A stretch of 64,000 bases of DNA from Sinohyriopsis cumingii (GCA_028554795.2 CM068832.1:89316511-89380510); one strand, 5' to 3'; positions 39,099-52,180 are shown, counted from the first letter of the stretch. Numbers and translations are program-made. The notes: generated from the letters alone by a model not told the origin.

Positions 39099-40539
39099 TG
39101 TCACAAGATGAAGCCGGGTTGGGACTGGATTAGTGAAGATACCCAAAGCAACTGCGTTAATAAGATGTTTATTTATAAACGCAAATTAAATATTAACAAA
39201 TCTGACACCATTATAAACAAAAAAGATAAGGAAAATTATAAAGTTCCTAACATGGAACTATCAACAACAAGTAACTCAAGGAGAAAACGCAAACATGAAT
39301 TTAATGAATGGAATGTCAATCAAACGTGAATTAAGTCCTATCAACAAAATAAAAGTATATGATCTATACACAATGTCTTATTAAACACCAAGGGATATAA
39401 GGATATGTATAAATTTATGAATCTATCGCTCATATAACAATATTGAAATTGGAATGCACATAATTATGCATGTATCATTCATGTAACGATATTGAAGTGG
39501 GATTGCATGTAAATTTGAATGTATCGTTCATATAACGATATTGAAATGGGAATGCATGTAAATTTGAATGTATCGTTCAAATAATGATATTGAAATGGGA
39601 GTGCATGTAAATTTGCTCAGATAGCAATAGTGAAAATAGCAACATGGAACACATATTCTATATAACTATCGTGGCGCCCATTTGACGTCCAAGATGTATC
39701 TCCGGTTCCACTCGCTCTAGTCAATGATCAGAGAAGCTCCCACGGATGGTCGGCCCCCCTCAGTCTAGTGAAGGATCCCTCCAGAGCCCTCACATTCAAC
39801 ACAGACCCGATGGTTGCGAAGCCTTGGTCCCTCGCTTCGAGAACACCAGTACATTCTTCCGAACCAACGTCACCAGACACAGCGTACACGTCACAAGGAA
39901 CCACACAGTTATGTGACTTCACATCAAACCATGTATAAGGCAGTTAAAATTATAACAACTAAACCGTGTAGTACACGGTTAAATACTTCTGCATTGATGT
40001 ATGTTGCGCATGCGCGCACACGAATTCGTTACCAATTATATTAATCGTTCAATGCATGCATAATTGAATTCAATTTGTCTGTTCAGTTACAACAAATAGC
40101 TAACTCGAAACAGACTACAGTATTTCTAATATGGCGCTGTATAACCTAGGTATTGACTCTCTGTAGAATTTAGAATAAATTCTAAAACAACTAAAGTATG
40201 AAACAATTCTGTCATATAAAACGAATAGCAATAAAGAATGCTTAAATTTCATTACCACTGCAGCTGGAGATTTACTCCCATAAAGAGGTATGCTTTCTGA
40301 CAAGACTCGTCGTAATGTAATTCGTTTATAGAGAATTTGCTCTATATGTATACTAGCGGTGACAGATATGCTCATCTAGGTACTTAGGTTTTCGCTTCAG
40401 GCAATTTGCACATGCAGCACGGGTTGAGTTTCGCTCAGTATTTCGAAATAACTAGGGTGACGCTGTACGCGGCAACGAAACTCGAGTACATTTTTGATCA
40501 CATATACATGTTGATATAACTATACACAATTCAGTGACA
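39099..40539 (-). mobile_element. Solo LTR, 1.4-kb family, copy 2
   Basis: It begins TGTCACAAGATG and ends TTCAGTGACA, a perfect 6-bp inverted terminal repeat (TGTCAC/GTGACA). It is flanked by the 5-bp direct repeat ACTGG (39,094-39,098 and 40,540-40,544). Its ends match the reversed copy at 472-1,870: its left end, TGTCACAAGATGAAGCCGGG, corresponds to the complement of that copy's right end, and the CGAAACTCGAGTACAT stretch near the right end also matches. Length is 1,441 bp against 1,399. The middle differs and carries its own tandem repeat. The short frames inside (39,108 and 39,814 on) are not supported as genes. Minus orientation is inferred from alignment to copy 1. Confidence 0.83.
39418..39615 (+). 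repeat. 49-bp minisatellite inside LTR copy 2
   Basis: About four units with the order ATCGTTCATATAACGATATT, GAAATGGGAATGCATGTAAA, TTTGAATGT. Each unit contains the short inverted repeat ATCGTT...AACGAT. The leftmost unit is the most diverged. Confidence 0.9.
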
Positions 40540-40544
40540 ACTGG

Positions 40545-42084
40545 ATTTTTTTTTTTCATTTAGCTCATGGCCAAATAGTTTTTATTAGCACGCTGTGCAC
40601 TAGTCAATTAAAGCAGTCTCTAATACCTGTGTTGATACTTATGGATCATTTGTGGTCAAAATGTCATCAGTTCATAAAATCAAAGATATATTGCAGATTT
40701 GTTTACATCACATAGGTGTACATTTCGGAAACTTAAGATAACTCTCGTGTCCCTGATTGTCTAACCCACCCACCTTCACAAGATCTTTTGCTATCATCAG
40801 TGGGTTTCATTCAGATTAGGAAGGTATGCAGTTTGATATTGATGAGACTTGGACTGCGTTTGATTGTCAGCTTTCTGCATTATTATTTGGTGAAGTGGTA
40901 GCCACTGACTGTCTGACCCACCCACATTTGTTTCACAACAGTAACTCATTTAATTATCATATGTCGATCACAACCCAACTTGGTATACAGCTTGATACCA
41001 ACCAGACTTGTAAAGAAATTTATTGCCACTGTGTTAACTCGTCATTCATTATTATTAAGTTATTGTCACCTATTTTGTTTTTTGACTCAATAGTAGATTT
41101 AAGTCAGTTGTGATATTGAGCATTGTATGAGTAAAGTTTAAAGGACCAGAGTACAGTGAATGTTATTCATAATTTAGCTTTACATAATCAAATTTGAAGC
41201 AAGGAATTCTTGATAGAACTCTTTCCGTGATGGCCTTTCAAAAAGTGTATGTGCTTGGGGAGTTTTATTGTTCCCGCAGTTGGATTAAGTGGATGAGTAC
41301 CTGTGCAATGTTGCCCTATGTTAGTGTTGGACATTCTCTAAGCACCATTAGCCGAGTAATTTACCCACCGAAATCTGTCAGAGCATCCAGTTACCCTGCA
41401 CCCCTGTTGGGGACGACCAAACCCCTCATGTTACTTTAAAGTCTGTACCTGCTACTTCCAGCTTTATGGAATGCCTTGTATAGGTTGATGCACACCATAT
41501 AATAACTTTGTTTATGGTATGTGCTAAATGTTCATGAAGGAATGTGACCAAATGACAGGGTCATTGGTTCTCAATTGGTGAACATGGACCAGAGTGCACA
41601 CCCTTCCTATATACTGGCATTGTAATACATTTTCGTCAAGTGCATCAACTTCCAAACTCTAAGGCAGAAGTTTCTTATATGATCTAAGATGGAGAAACGT
41701 TAGGGTGACGTACTACCAGAGAAGATCATAGATGAGGGGATGAAGTTTATCTCAGAAATTTCGATCCTGTAATTTTTTTTTCTTTTATCTTTCATTTTAT
41801 ATAACCTTTACAAAGTTGTCACACTACTTTTTATCTTTTATCCTGCTGACATGTTTTTGGACAGGTCTAAGTCATTTTTGTAATTGAATTCTTTGTTATT
41901 CCTTTATCAATTAATTTTAAATTGGCACCATGCATCCAATATTGTGCTGACAGGCCCTAAACCATATAAAACATACATACATACATACATGCATGCCTAC
42001 ATTACTTTCTGAACAACATACCATTTTTGTATATCCCCCAATTATCTAATATATAGTATTCCCTCTAGATCTGAATGTTCAAAG
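40545..42084. other. Non-coding; (CATA)n near the right
   Basis: A short (CATA)n at 41,969-41,990 follows GCCCTAAACCATATAAAA, which looks like the 3' end of a retroposed repeat whose body I could not identify. The frame at 40,826-41,110 has no recognised domain. Confidence 0.4.
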
Positions 42085-42222
42085 ATTATGTGACTGGGTG
42101 GGACATGACGCTACATACCTGCGGCATCAGGCCTGAGTGCTAGAGATCGCCATAAACTGCTACACTGCAGACATCGTAGCGATGTGAATGAAAATTGTTT
42201 AAAGCTACGTTAAAACTCCAAA

Positions 42223-42282
<60 letters not shown>
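42085..42282 (+). mobile_element. SINE core and tail followed by (AC)n
   Basis: GTGACTGGGTGGGACATGAC, CATACCTGCGGCATCAGGCC, CGCCATAAACTGCTACACTG and GTTTAAAGCTACG are the SINE core and tail. The (AC)n at 42,227-42,282 is its 3' simple-repeat tail, expanded. Confidence 0.82.
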
Positions 42283-42284
<2 letters not shown>

Positions 42285-43045
42285 CCTACAGTTGTTGAGG
42301 GGAGTCATGGAATATCACCTTATAGTTAGACAACCTTGAATGAAATACATTTTGCATATAAAAATGAGATATGTGACTGTACTCAAGGCATAGCAATAAA
42401 TGTGTAATAATAAATGTCCCATTAGTGAAGGGGTGTTGTACTTGCTGAATTACTCTGTCCCCAAATAATTCAGTCTAGACTGTAAATTGTTAAGTTGTCA
42501 TTTGTTCTCTCTCTAGTTAGTGTCTAATACACCAACGTGATTCACACAACCTTGAAAAATCATTGAATCTGAGGAGTTACTTTAAAAACTCTTTGAAATT
42601 TGAAGCTCCATGAATTGTTGTGAGGGAATACAAAACGTTAATATTGTATGAAATATATCAGTTTCTAAATGCAATACTTTTGTTTACATGCTTTCCTAAA
42701 GTAATGAAATGGGATAACATTGTGAGGATCAAATGAAACAACAGTTGCTAGATGGAATAAAGTCACTTTGCAGTAGTGCCTTCCTAATTACATTTATAAA
42801 AGGATAACTAATTTATTAATAATGTGGCCCAACTCGGAATGAGCTGTAGGCAGCTCAGATTGGGCGCATGATACATTTCCTGTAAGATAAAATACTCCGT
42901 AACAACATTTGGAAGTCCTGACATTATCGAAAGTCCTCGCAAAGTCCTTAGAATAAAGCTCACCTGGGCTATCTAAACCATAACACACACACAGACTGCA
43001 TGATCCTGAAGCATCCAGTATATTACATTGAATTACCATTTATCC

Positions 43046-43046
<1 letters not shown>
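42283..43046. other. Non-coding stretch
   Basis: No gene, RNA or repeat recognised. Confidence 0.5.
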
Positions 43047-43103
<57 letters not shown>

Positions 43104-43130
43104 CGAATTATCATGTCCCCGAAACATCCA

Positions 43131-43211
<81 letters not shown>
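43047..43211. repeat. Two (AT)n tracts with a duplicated flank
   Basis: (AT)n at 43,047-43,101 and 43,132-43,210 are separated by 30 bases. The words AGCATCCAGTATATTAC before the first and AACATCCAGTATAT before the second are similar, suggesting the spacer is a copied flank. Confidence 0.9.
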
Positions 43212-43212
<1 letters not shown>

Positions 43213-45782
43213 ATATTGAAATAACAATTCTACCACCCATCCAAGACATTACAGCATTTGTACTTCTATATACAAATATTTAAAAAATATGAGACTGATC
43301 GTGATGTATGCCAATAAACTTAATCTAATGCTTTTTTAGTGGCTGTATACACATACAGACAAATTGACATAAACACTGATAAGGACACACACATTGTTAC
43401 CACCATGGATATCTCATTTAGGCACACGTATTTAATAAACAAAATGTTTGGGCTTCTTTCACACAGATTTATTTTTATGCTTGCTTACATGAAAATTTCA
43501 AGAAGTTAAGAAGCAAACATTTTCCAAGGCATTTTTCCGGTGGATCGATGTATATTTAAATGGGACTCCAACTAGATAACTCTTCTTTGTGAAATGAATG
43601 CTTGGTAAGATGTATATAAACAATTTGTTTGATTTTCTTATTTCTTTTGTTTAACATTTTATTTTTGGTGGGGGGAGACAATGCAGTTTACAAAAGGTTT
43701 TGGGGCACGTCATACACTTTTCAAAAGGAAATTTGTAGATGGACAGGTACTTTTAGATTTGAAAATTGAAGCTTGTTTGAACAAGATTTAAATAACTTTT
43801 GTTGTTATCGAATTTTGAATAATTGTATTGTATATTTTCTTGCAGCAAAGAAAAGATTTCTCTATACTCTACTGCAGAAACACCAAAAGATATCAAGATT
43901 ACTGTAAACATTTATCAAAATTACTTTGCTATTTCCTAATATGCATTAATAACCTGTTTTCAAGTATTGATGTCTAGATATATCTGACGAACCAATGAAG
44001 ATATTTGAATGAAATTTTAGTCTGTTATATACAAGTTGTATTGATATTGTCTTGTGTTTTAAGTCATACCACTCTTCCTTTCAAGGTCAAGGTCGCAGCA
44101 AAGAATAATGTAAGCCAGTTGCTAGTTTTCAGGCTGTCACTTGTAACCCTTATAGATATTCTGATGAAACTAGGTTTACTCCCTACCATACCAGAGTCAA
44201 ATCCCTCGCTCAGAGTTCAAAGTTGGGGATAAAAACCCAAAAGGTGTGCATGTCATGTGTCATTTGTGGTATTCATGTTGTAATTTTATTTTATGTTGTA
44301 CGTTGTAAATTTTGATAACTGTAATATCAATTACTCAGATACTTTGGTCCAAGTGTATCTCTATGACCTTTTTATCATGGAAAACTTGAAATAAATGAAT
44401 TTTTGACTGATAAATCTACCCCTAAACTACATAGAGTGTGTAAAGTAATCATGATGTGATACCATAATAACAATACGTTTTGGAACAAGAACGAAAATTG
44501 TGCCCCCTAACACATATATGCAGGTAAAATATATAACATATTTGCTGTCCCAAAACTTGTAGACACAAACAAAATGTAAAGACAAAATTATGAATATCAC
44601 TATACACCACAAAATCATGTTTCTATTCCATGAGGTTATAATATATAAAATACACCGATCAATCAGTAGACAAAAATTTTTTTTAGGTGTACCAAAACTT
44701 TTTGTACATGAAACAAAAAAGTCAACCTCATATCCCAATTTGAATAAGTCATACAAAAAGTATTTTTAAAAATAACTCTGGGTGTCCCAAGACTTCTAAT
44801 GTCCTAAGACGTACTGTCAAGACGGTAATACATCTTATTTATGAAATGTACTAAGGAACAGACAAATAATGTACACCTGCATTTATAGATAACACATTAT
44901 GCTATACAGTTCCATGTGCAAACTATAACAATTTTGATATGTTATAATTTATTGAACTTCCCGAAAAAGCTGTTGTCCAGTAGAAACTAGAAAAGATTAG
45001 AAGATTTGGGTTGCTTCAGCTTTTTAACACTGTTGTTGTCATATATATGAATGAATTTCTTCTTCAGGTATAGAGATAAATGTCACATGGACAGAAGTGC
45101 ATTTTCATATTCCATTCCAATAGCAATGCTAGCTACTGAAGTGATACAGTAGATACTAGCTTTCAAGACGTGTTGAACTCTTTGAGGACAGAAGAAGTAG
45201 GATCTTTCTGTTAATATTTGAATGGATGCAGGTATTTTATCAACAAATTAATTCATCTTTTGAAACACTTAGTCTTCGCCAAATCATGCCATTGGATGGG
45301 ACAGCATAGATTGCATGCGTAAAAAGACTGGAATTTAAAATTAAAACATCACTGCCACAAACAACAGAGCTAGGTTAAGTACTATGTAGCACTTGACAAT
45401 TCAAACCAGAAGATCAAACCAATTTTTACCAGCATATGGGGCATACAAACGAAGTGAATGAAAATATCTACCAAAGATCATTGCCAGTTATGACTATTGC
45501 CAAAGTGGGATTTCATTAGTAGAGTTTTGACAACGGTAAGTACCTAGGTGTTTTAAAAGTGTTGTAATCTGGAACAATTTCAAGTGCCACTATTAACTAG
45601 TCACATGCTCTTATTTTAATACTGGCGCTTTGGTAGTATTATGTTAAAGGGTGGTTCATTTATCAGCGATAGGATTGTTTGTACCAGTTACTTTAAAATT
45701 ACCTGTCAAGAGACTTTGTCAGGCAAAATTAGTGGAGGGCATCATTGTATTGTGTTTGGCCTGTAAAAGCATATATGGACAG
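43212..45782. other. Non-coding; minor repeats
   Basis: Three direct copies of a GTGTCCCAAAACTT-like word occur near 44,541, 44,687 and 44,781. A short exon-like piece at 43,685-43,749 (FTKGFGARHTLFKRKFVDG, then CAG|GTACTT) is too short to support. Nothing else was recognised. Confidence 0.4.
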
Positions 45783-46058
45783 TGGACCTCGAGAATTTCA
45801 TTATGGTTTGTTTTGCTGGTATTTCTGATACAATCACCATCTCTGCTGCATATGATTCCCTTACAAATGAAATTGACCCCTTAAGTGACACTTTGAACAC
45901 CCATCCAAGTGATACCAATAGCAGTCTGACAAATAACACTACCAGTACCCTCCAATGTGAAGAGGCCACCATTTAAACAGGGGTTGCGAACCAAGCTACT
46001 TCAGCTGACACTGCTATGGCCCCGCTCAGTGACATAGCTAATATGACCATTCAAGCAG
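45783..46058 (+). pseudogene. Possible Ser/Thr/Asn-rich exon with one nonsense codon
   Basis: Between an AG at 45,781-45,782 and a donor GCAG|GTATAT at 46,059, one frame reads ISDTITISAAYDSLTNEIDP, LSDTLNTHPSDTNSSLTN, TTSTLQCEEATI, stop (TAA 45,974-45,976), then TGVANQATSADTAMAPLSD and IANMTIQAG. The stop would be one change from CAA (Gln). The composition is that of a linker region, such as those in zinc-finger or transcription-factor-like proteins. No domain is recognisable and no neighbouring exon was found. Confidence 0.35.
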
Positions 46059-46059
46059 G

Positions 46060-48830
46060 TATATGTTTTAAATTTAAATAAATTGTTTGGACTATGTTTT
46101 TACTTTTAGACCTGTTGCTACTAAAGTTTAAGTGTGGGTGAATCCTGAGGTAAACATTTGTTACACTTCCAGAGCTATTTGCTTCTATGATTTTCAGATA
46201 CCTGGGTCAGTGTGATAGGCTGCTTGCTGTTTTTAGACAATATTAAATATTATGAAACCCAGAAACTAGAAAGCTGGGTTGTCTATATTTTGCACCCTAA
46301 GAAAACAAGTCCCACATGATGACATAGTGAAATGTTGACAAGAATGATAAACATTAAACCTGATCTAATCTGGTATTTCTTGATATTCAGTTCAATATGA
46401 AATCAGAATATAATGATATGGACAGCTGACTAAAATATAATGATATAATGCACCTCTCCCTTAATAACTCACGCACAACAGGGTCAACACACATATACTG
46501 CACTATAAGCGAGGGCGCGAGTTAACGTGGGACCTCTAAAAATTGAAGAAATAAATTCCGGTTATACATTGAGAAATGCGCAAGAGGGGGTATGGAACGG
46601 GCTGTTTAATGACTTAATCCTCTTTGAACAATCACGTCGATAATACTTGTTAATAACCCACTTTTTCTAATGAAGTTGTCTGTTATTCTTTATAAATAAG
46701 ATTTATTTTCAATATGTCCAGCATGTGAAAGATCATTCCAACTGGTTTCAGCAATTCATCACGTGTGAGCGAAAACATTGATGGTTTGCACTGGAGTATA
46801 TAATACAACTATTGATTTTGGGGTCATAAGGTCAATCTTGTCTACATTTTTGATGGTTGATTGGCTTGTAGCTGCTCTTTCAACACATTATTGGTTATTG
46901 TATGCCAAGGAAATGGGAAATAGGTGTCATTCCCAAGAACATACCAAGGCAGCTGATCTAGACTGACCAGAGATGTTATCATGTGGCCTTTAGAATATGA
47001 ATCGGATACTGCTAAGCGAGCAGTTGCCATACACTGGGACTTTTTCTATGAAAACGTTCCTTCCAAGATTAAATCAAAAACACCTAATATAGACTAGTGA
47101 AATGTTGTAGGCATGTCTGTAAGCATATGTGTAGACAACTTAGTTTGATTTGTATGCCCGTCATAACATTCTGTCACACTTTTATGAATTGCTTTAACTT
47201 TTTAGATTTTGATGTTTTTAGAGTGCATACATATTTTCCAAACACGGATCTAGTGTTGGTAGTTGAACAGTTACACAGACAATTGTTTTATATCACTAAA
47301 AATGAAAAATAACGCTAGGTACACAAGCTCTCTCCTTTTGTTTTCTCTCCTGCTCACTATCTTGCTTATTTATATATGCATACATCACAGAATGAGCAAA
47401 AAATAAAGATCTCGACACATACAAAAATCTGCATTATTTTGAATTGGGGAAAAAACAAGTCAATGAGATGAAGTTGTCATTATAATTTAGAAAATTTGGA
47501 TAGTGAGGAGAAAAAACAGAGATCTGTTTAATTTACATAGTGTGCACAGAGTGTATTGGCCATATATCACTTGCATCCATTTTGTAGCTATTGAGTTACA
47601 CTCCTCTTTGCAAAGAATGTTCAGTTAATAATTGTCAACGACCTGTTGGTGAAATTAGGTGCCTATGGTTGAAAACAGTTAGTCCATAAACTACATTAAT
47701 TTGTATCTACAACAAATGTGCTGCATGAAGTTCACACCTGTATCAACAGAACTTGACAGATGGTAACTGGGTGCAACTGTGGTGACCAGGGAAGCACTGT
47801 CAAGGTTCATCAAATCAAACAACCACATGAACCGTTTCTATTCATAAAGTGTTTGCATATGGAAAGTTGCAAAGTTGTGAGAAGGTTTTTTGCTTTTCTT
47901 TTGCAGCAGCTGGTTCGTTTTATTTTCAAAGGATGCATTTATCGATGCAATGCTATTAGTGACTACGACTGATTTTACATCGAAGCAATGTTCTGAAAAA
48001 TTGGGATACCTGGACATAAAGTCCTGTGAAGTGAGTCTACATGTTCATGTATATACTATTTGCCTATACGACCTGTAGTTCATTTTTTCATCCAATCCAT
48101 TTTTTCATCCTTGCATTTATTGGGCTCCATGGTATTAAGACATATTTGATTGTGTGACATCTGCTTGTTGTGCGAACGAGTGATCGAGTACCCTTATATT
48201 TTCTGACATTGAACAAACACTTGCACTTTTATGAAGTTGTCTCAAAGAAATTATCAGAATAATTGAAGTTAAATAATATTGGGATCTAGAGTTTTGTTGC
48301 TAATCAACTGGTCTTAACAGATCTAAAATAAAGTTGTTCGTAAATGATAATGGAATATAAATAATGTTCTTCCTATGGAATGTATCAGCACGGTGATATG
48401 AATCATAGAAACTGGTTTCAGCATTTAGAACTTAGTATTGATTCATGCAAACTGCAAAAGGAACTGATTAAACATGAATCCAAAATAAACAAGAGAGGGA
48501 GGGAGAACTTTTAAGATATATAGGCTGTTTGGAATACAATCTCAGAAGAAGCACTGCAAAACATGCCCAACACCTGCAAGAATGTTGTCAAGTGCAATGC
48601 GCTGAGATGCAGTATTAGTCTCTGGTCTCTATCATTCTGGCAAAGCAACAGTGACACAATGGATGCTGAAAAGGAAAATCAAAGCACCTTACAACAAAGT
48701 CAGAACAAAAAGAATGAACATGAAGAGGCTTCAACAAGAAAAAAAAAGAACAAGCAACAACTACAGCGAATTAGTGTACCTTAAGTGCTTCTTCTTGGAA
48801 CTCTCGTGTCAATCCATCCATCATTCCATC
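46060..48830. other. Non-coding stretch
   Basis: No gene, RNA or repeat recognised; only short chance frames. Confidence 0.5.
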
Positions 48831-49480
48831 AAGGCATCTATCACACACTGATACTAATTCAACTAGTCCTGGCTTTCAATGAATTGCCATGAAATTTTGT
48901 AAATATTATAGGCATCACTCAATGGTGATCATATACAAAAATTACTTTGTTCCGCAATTTTTTATAAGAATTCTCATTTCTTACTTGCAACTGAATTATG
49001 TACAAGACAACGTGTTCGAAACACAATTATGTTACATTTGCTATGAATCTTGGTAAATGTTGTTGTCATCAACTCAATATGTGCATATCAACAACTAACT
49101 TTCCTCTTCAATTATTGTCATTTTTATTAATATAGCTAGATACAGTCTATGTCATAACCTTGTAAATGCAAATAGTCTTTTTCTGATAGATCGTTGTGAA
49201 ACTTGTTACATATTATGGTCATCATCTGAATATTCACATGTCAATAGATTACTGTACACTTGCAATATTTGCTTGAATTATTGTCTTCTACTTGCAAACT
49301 GATGTATTGCATGATGGAATCTACTTTCCAACTACTGTCACATTTTTCAGTTCATCTCCATTGAATATAATTTGAAGATGCACATTTCGCCAAATTACTA
49401 TCCTCCTGCAACTGTTGTTGTTAAATTATTGCCCTTTTACTTACAATGATAGATACTTGTGCATGCCACTAGTCCTGCAA
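48830..49480 (+). repeat. Diverged repeat block, head-type module
   Basis: GAATTGCCATGAAATTTTG (48,878), GATCGTTGTGAAACTTGTT (49,188) and related TATTATGG-CATCA words recur. Variants of ACTTGCAA-TG recur near 48,983, 49,290 and 49,440. The block resembles 32.4 kb and lies just before array 2. Confidence 0.45.
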
Positions 49481-50349
49481 ATCTCCATATACAGTATAAA
49501 TCTCCACTCCGCGTATGGGATGGTATATCATCAATCCATCCATTAGCACAAGCTTGTTATCGCTAAGCCTCCTAAATTACTTCACGATTGCCATGAAATT
49601 TTACACACCCCTTCACCCCACGAACTAGTCGGTCCTGAATTAAATGGTGCCGTTTGGACATTCAGTATAGCTACCACGTTGGCAATCGTAAAGGTGGTAT
49701 AGCTACTCCTACTGAATGCATGAACAGGTTTTCACTTTAAAACATCTTATGATACATAGTTGGACCTTAATGAAAATGGTGCCGATCTTGAGTCCAATAA
49801 GACCACCACAGCAGCTATCTTGAACATCTCTTTATCGCTACTCTTTCTGACCAAAAAGTAATATAACTATTGAGTTTTCTCTAGAAGTCTCCTAGTTGGT
49901 CCTAAATTAAATTGGTGTCACTTGCTCACCCAATATCTTATCGCTAATCTTCCTGAATGGATGTTTGTACAGTAAAAACTGCTAGGAGCGACCACATGAC
50001 ATTTCCGACCACAATCGTAATGCACAGGTCGATTTTATTATATAAACGTTCTGTTAAGAGCGACCACCGGCTGAACGCGACCTGCGACGTCGATGTCTTT
50101 GCAAATTATGCATTTCCAAACTGCTGTGAACAAACACATCGCAGAAACGAGGATAAACTCCATCGACCTTTATTGTATCCCTCTGAAAACGACCGCTCAT
50201 AACATTCTAAATTTAAGAAAAAAATAATAAAAAATATGCTGGCTATCGAGGTCTGATTTTGTTTAGCTATGTCTATAGTGTTTTATAGTCTCAACGTAAA
50301 CGAGACTAAATTATATATAGATTATTTCCTAGACTGGTTGCCTGCCTCG

Positions 50350-50420
50350 TATGCTCCCTGCTTTGTTCTCCGCTATTCGTATAGGGGTGAGCAACGCAGG
50401 GAGCATAAAAAGCAGAGAAC
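50350..50420. repeat. Interleaved inverted repeats (X-Y-X'-Y')
   Basis: TATGCTCCCTGC (50,350-50,361) is the exact complement of GCAGGGAGCATA (50,396-50,407). GTTCTCCGCT (50,366-50,375) pairs with AGCAGAGAAC (50,411-50,420) with one mismatch. The order is crossed, not nested. Confidence 0.85.
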
Positions 50421-50595
50421 CAAACTAATTATTGCCGCACGTAGCTTGCTTCCCGGCCCTATTGTCGGACCCGGCATCCCTATCGACGACCATATCACGA
50501 TATCAGACAGATTTCACTGACCTAGATGTAATCAATTGTTGTAACGACCGCTTGATTAGTAATGGTTGTTCTGATAAAAAAACAAAACATAAAAG

Positions 50596-50596
<1 letters not shown>

Positions 50597-50690
<94 letters not shown>
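50597..50690. repeat. (AT)n inside the DNA transposon
   Basis: Perfect AT alternation of about 92 bases. Confidence 0.97.
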
Positions 50691-50692
<2 letters not shown>

Positions 50693-52180
50693 AAGGATGG
50701 TTGCTACCGGTGATACCTGTGATGTTCGTTGTATTTACCCCCGATTTTAAGTGATTATATCTCAATCACAATGCTGTCGTCTATTCAATTTGGTGTGACT
50801 GCGTTTCCCACTTTGCTTATAGAGTTCATCCCTGTAGGTCATCCTTGAATGAAGCCGTTGAATTTTGTTTCTGAGTAAATGCTTCTGTTTCTGGATGAGA
50901 TAATTGTTTGTTTTTATTTAATTAATTATTTGATATGCAATGCACATGTAACGCTTTTTCATATTTTCCCACAGCCCAGTCAAAAACATCTTTACGATCG
51001 ATATTACAACTGAGTACTAATACTTTTAACAAATAGAACCTTAATAACAATTGACGAACCTCCAACTAAAGAGAGACATATTTTAAGGCTGGGGAAAATA
51101 ATTATTGTAACTGAAACACTTGAAAAAGGGCAGACCAATCGCGAAAAAGCGGTTTAAACGTAGGTAAAACGAATTTAGGTTGTTATAAAGGAAAACAAGA
51201 AATTCAGAAACGATTTCATATGCTAAAATATTTGATCTTGAAATGTAAATGTGATTTCATGTTTAATGATAGAAGTATATCTGAATTGCTATGTAAGTTT
51301 GTGTTTAGATGAATGCAGACAATATTTTAGCAAGAACTATTAACAAAGAATAGAATATGTGTACACTGATTGTGTTTTTTTTCTTGAAATTTTTCTGAAA
51401 CTGGACCTTTGGAAACTGGCTTTTTGTACAAACCTGCTATGAGAAATGACCTGTCTTGAGAGACTGCATTTTGAATGCAGAAGGGGCGGTCTCTCAACAT
51501 GTTTTACTGTATTAGCATGTTTTTTTTTTTTTTTCATTAAATGACTTCTTATAATATTAAGTTAGTTCTAAATAAAAAATATGCTGCTCAGACATCCTAT
51601 ATGACTGCTGCAGCTACCATCTTGACAGTTTTTTTATCACTGCTACTCCTGAATGAATGGTCATACTGGCATTGGGTTTTCACTTAACGACCTCTTACAA
51701 AGTCAAATTGGCTGATCTGACTTCCAATATCGCCACCATAATAGTCATCTTGACAGTCTTGTTACTACTTATAGATGGCTAGCCATATCGATATTGTGCT
51801 CTCACCAAAAGATTCCATATGATGTCTAGCTTGTCCTAAATGGAAATTGTGCCAATCTGATAACCAATATGGCCATCATGGCAGCGATCTTGAAAATCTT
51901 GGTATCATTACTAAAAAAATACAGAAAGACATGTCAGCTTGATGTTTCCACCAGAAGAATGCTTGTTATGTCTTGTTGGTCCTAAATGAAAATGGAGCAA
52001 ACATGACAAATAGTATGTCCAACACAACAGCTACTATGAAAATCTTGTTTTGCTAAAGAATATCAGATATGGTTTCAATACTAAGCAGTTAAAATTATTA
52101 TGGAATATTCTCATTTTGAATTCCTTGAAAGTTGTGGGGCCAATAGATCGTCAGTCCTAGTGGAACTCTTGTTTTTCATA

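Larger units (their letters stand above)
49970..51509. mobile_element. pogo/Tigger-like non-autonomous DNA transposon, 1,540 bp
   Basis: The left end is CAGTAAAAACTGCTAGGAGC with GACCAC following. The right end, reversed, is CAGTAAAACATGTTGAGAG with GACCGCC following. Flanking TA dinucleotides are at 49,968-49,969 and 51,510-51,511. CAGT ends, a TA target and repeated GAGCGACCAC words (49,985; 50,062) are typical of the Tc1/mariner pogo branch. It has no transposase frame: the readings at 49,957-50,199 and 50,269-50,517 are unlike any DDE domain. It contains an (AT)n tract and a pair of interleaved inverted repeats. Confidence 0.72.
49520..52180 (+). repeat. Array 2 of the ~145-bp family, split by a DNA transposon
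   Basis: The head ATCCATCCATTAGCACAAGC is followed by units at about 49,640, 49,771 and 49,904. The transposon (49,970-51,509) then interrupts a unit just after CTGAATGGATG. On its far side the same unit continues (ATGACTTCTTATAAT), followed by units at about 51,572, 51,703, 51,839 and 51,987. The 3' module GGTTTCAATACTAAGCAGTT then GGAACTCTTGTTTTTC ends the array. Confidence 0.75.

Noticed and set aside
39108-39329. 73-codon Lys/Asn-rich frame
   Set aside because: It falls inside a solo LTR delimited by ACTGG target duplications and has no match in the sister LTRs.
43685-43749. Short exon-like piece between AATGCAG and CAG|GTACTT
   Set aside because: About 21 codons, no recognised family and no neighbouring exon; chance is likely.
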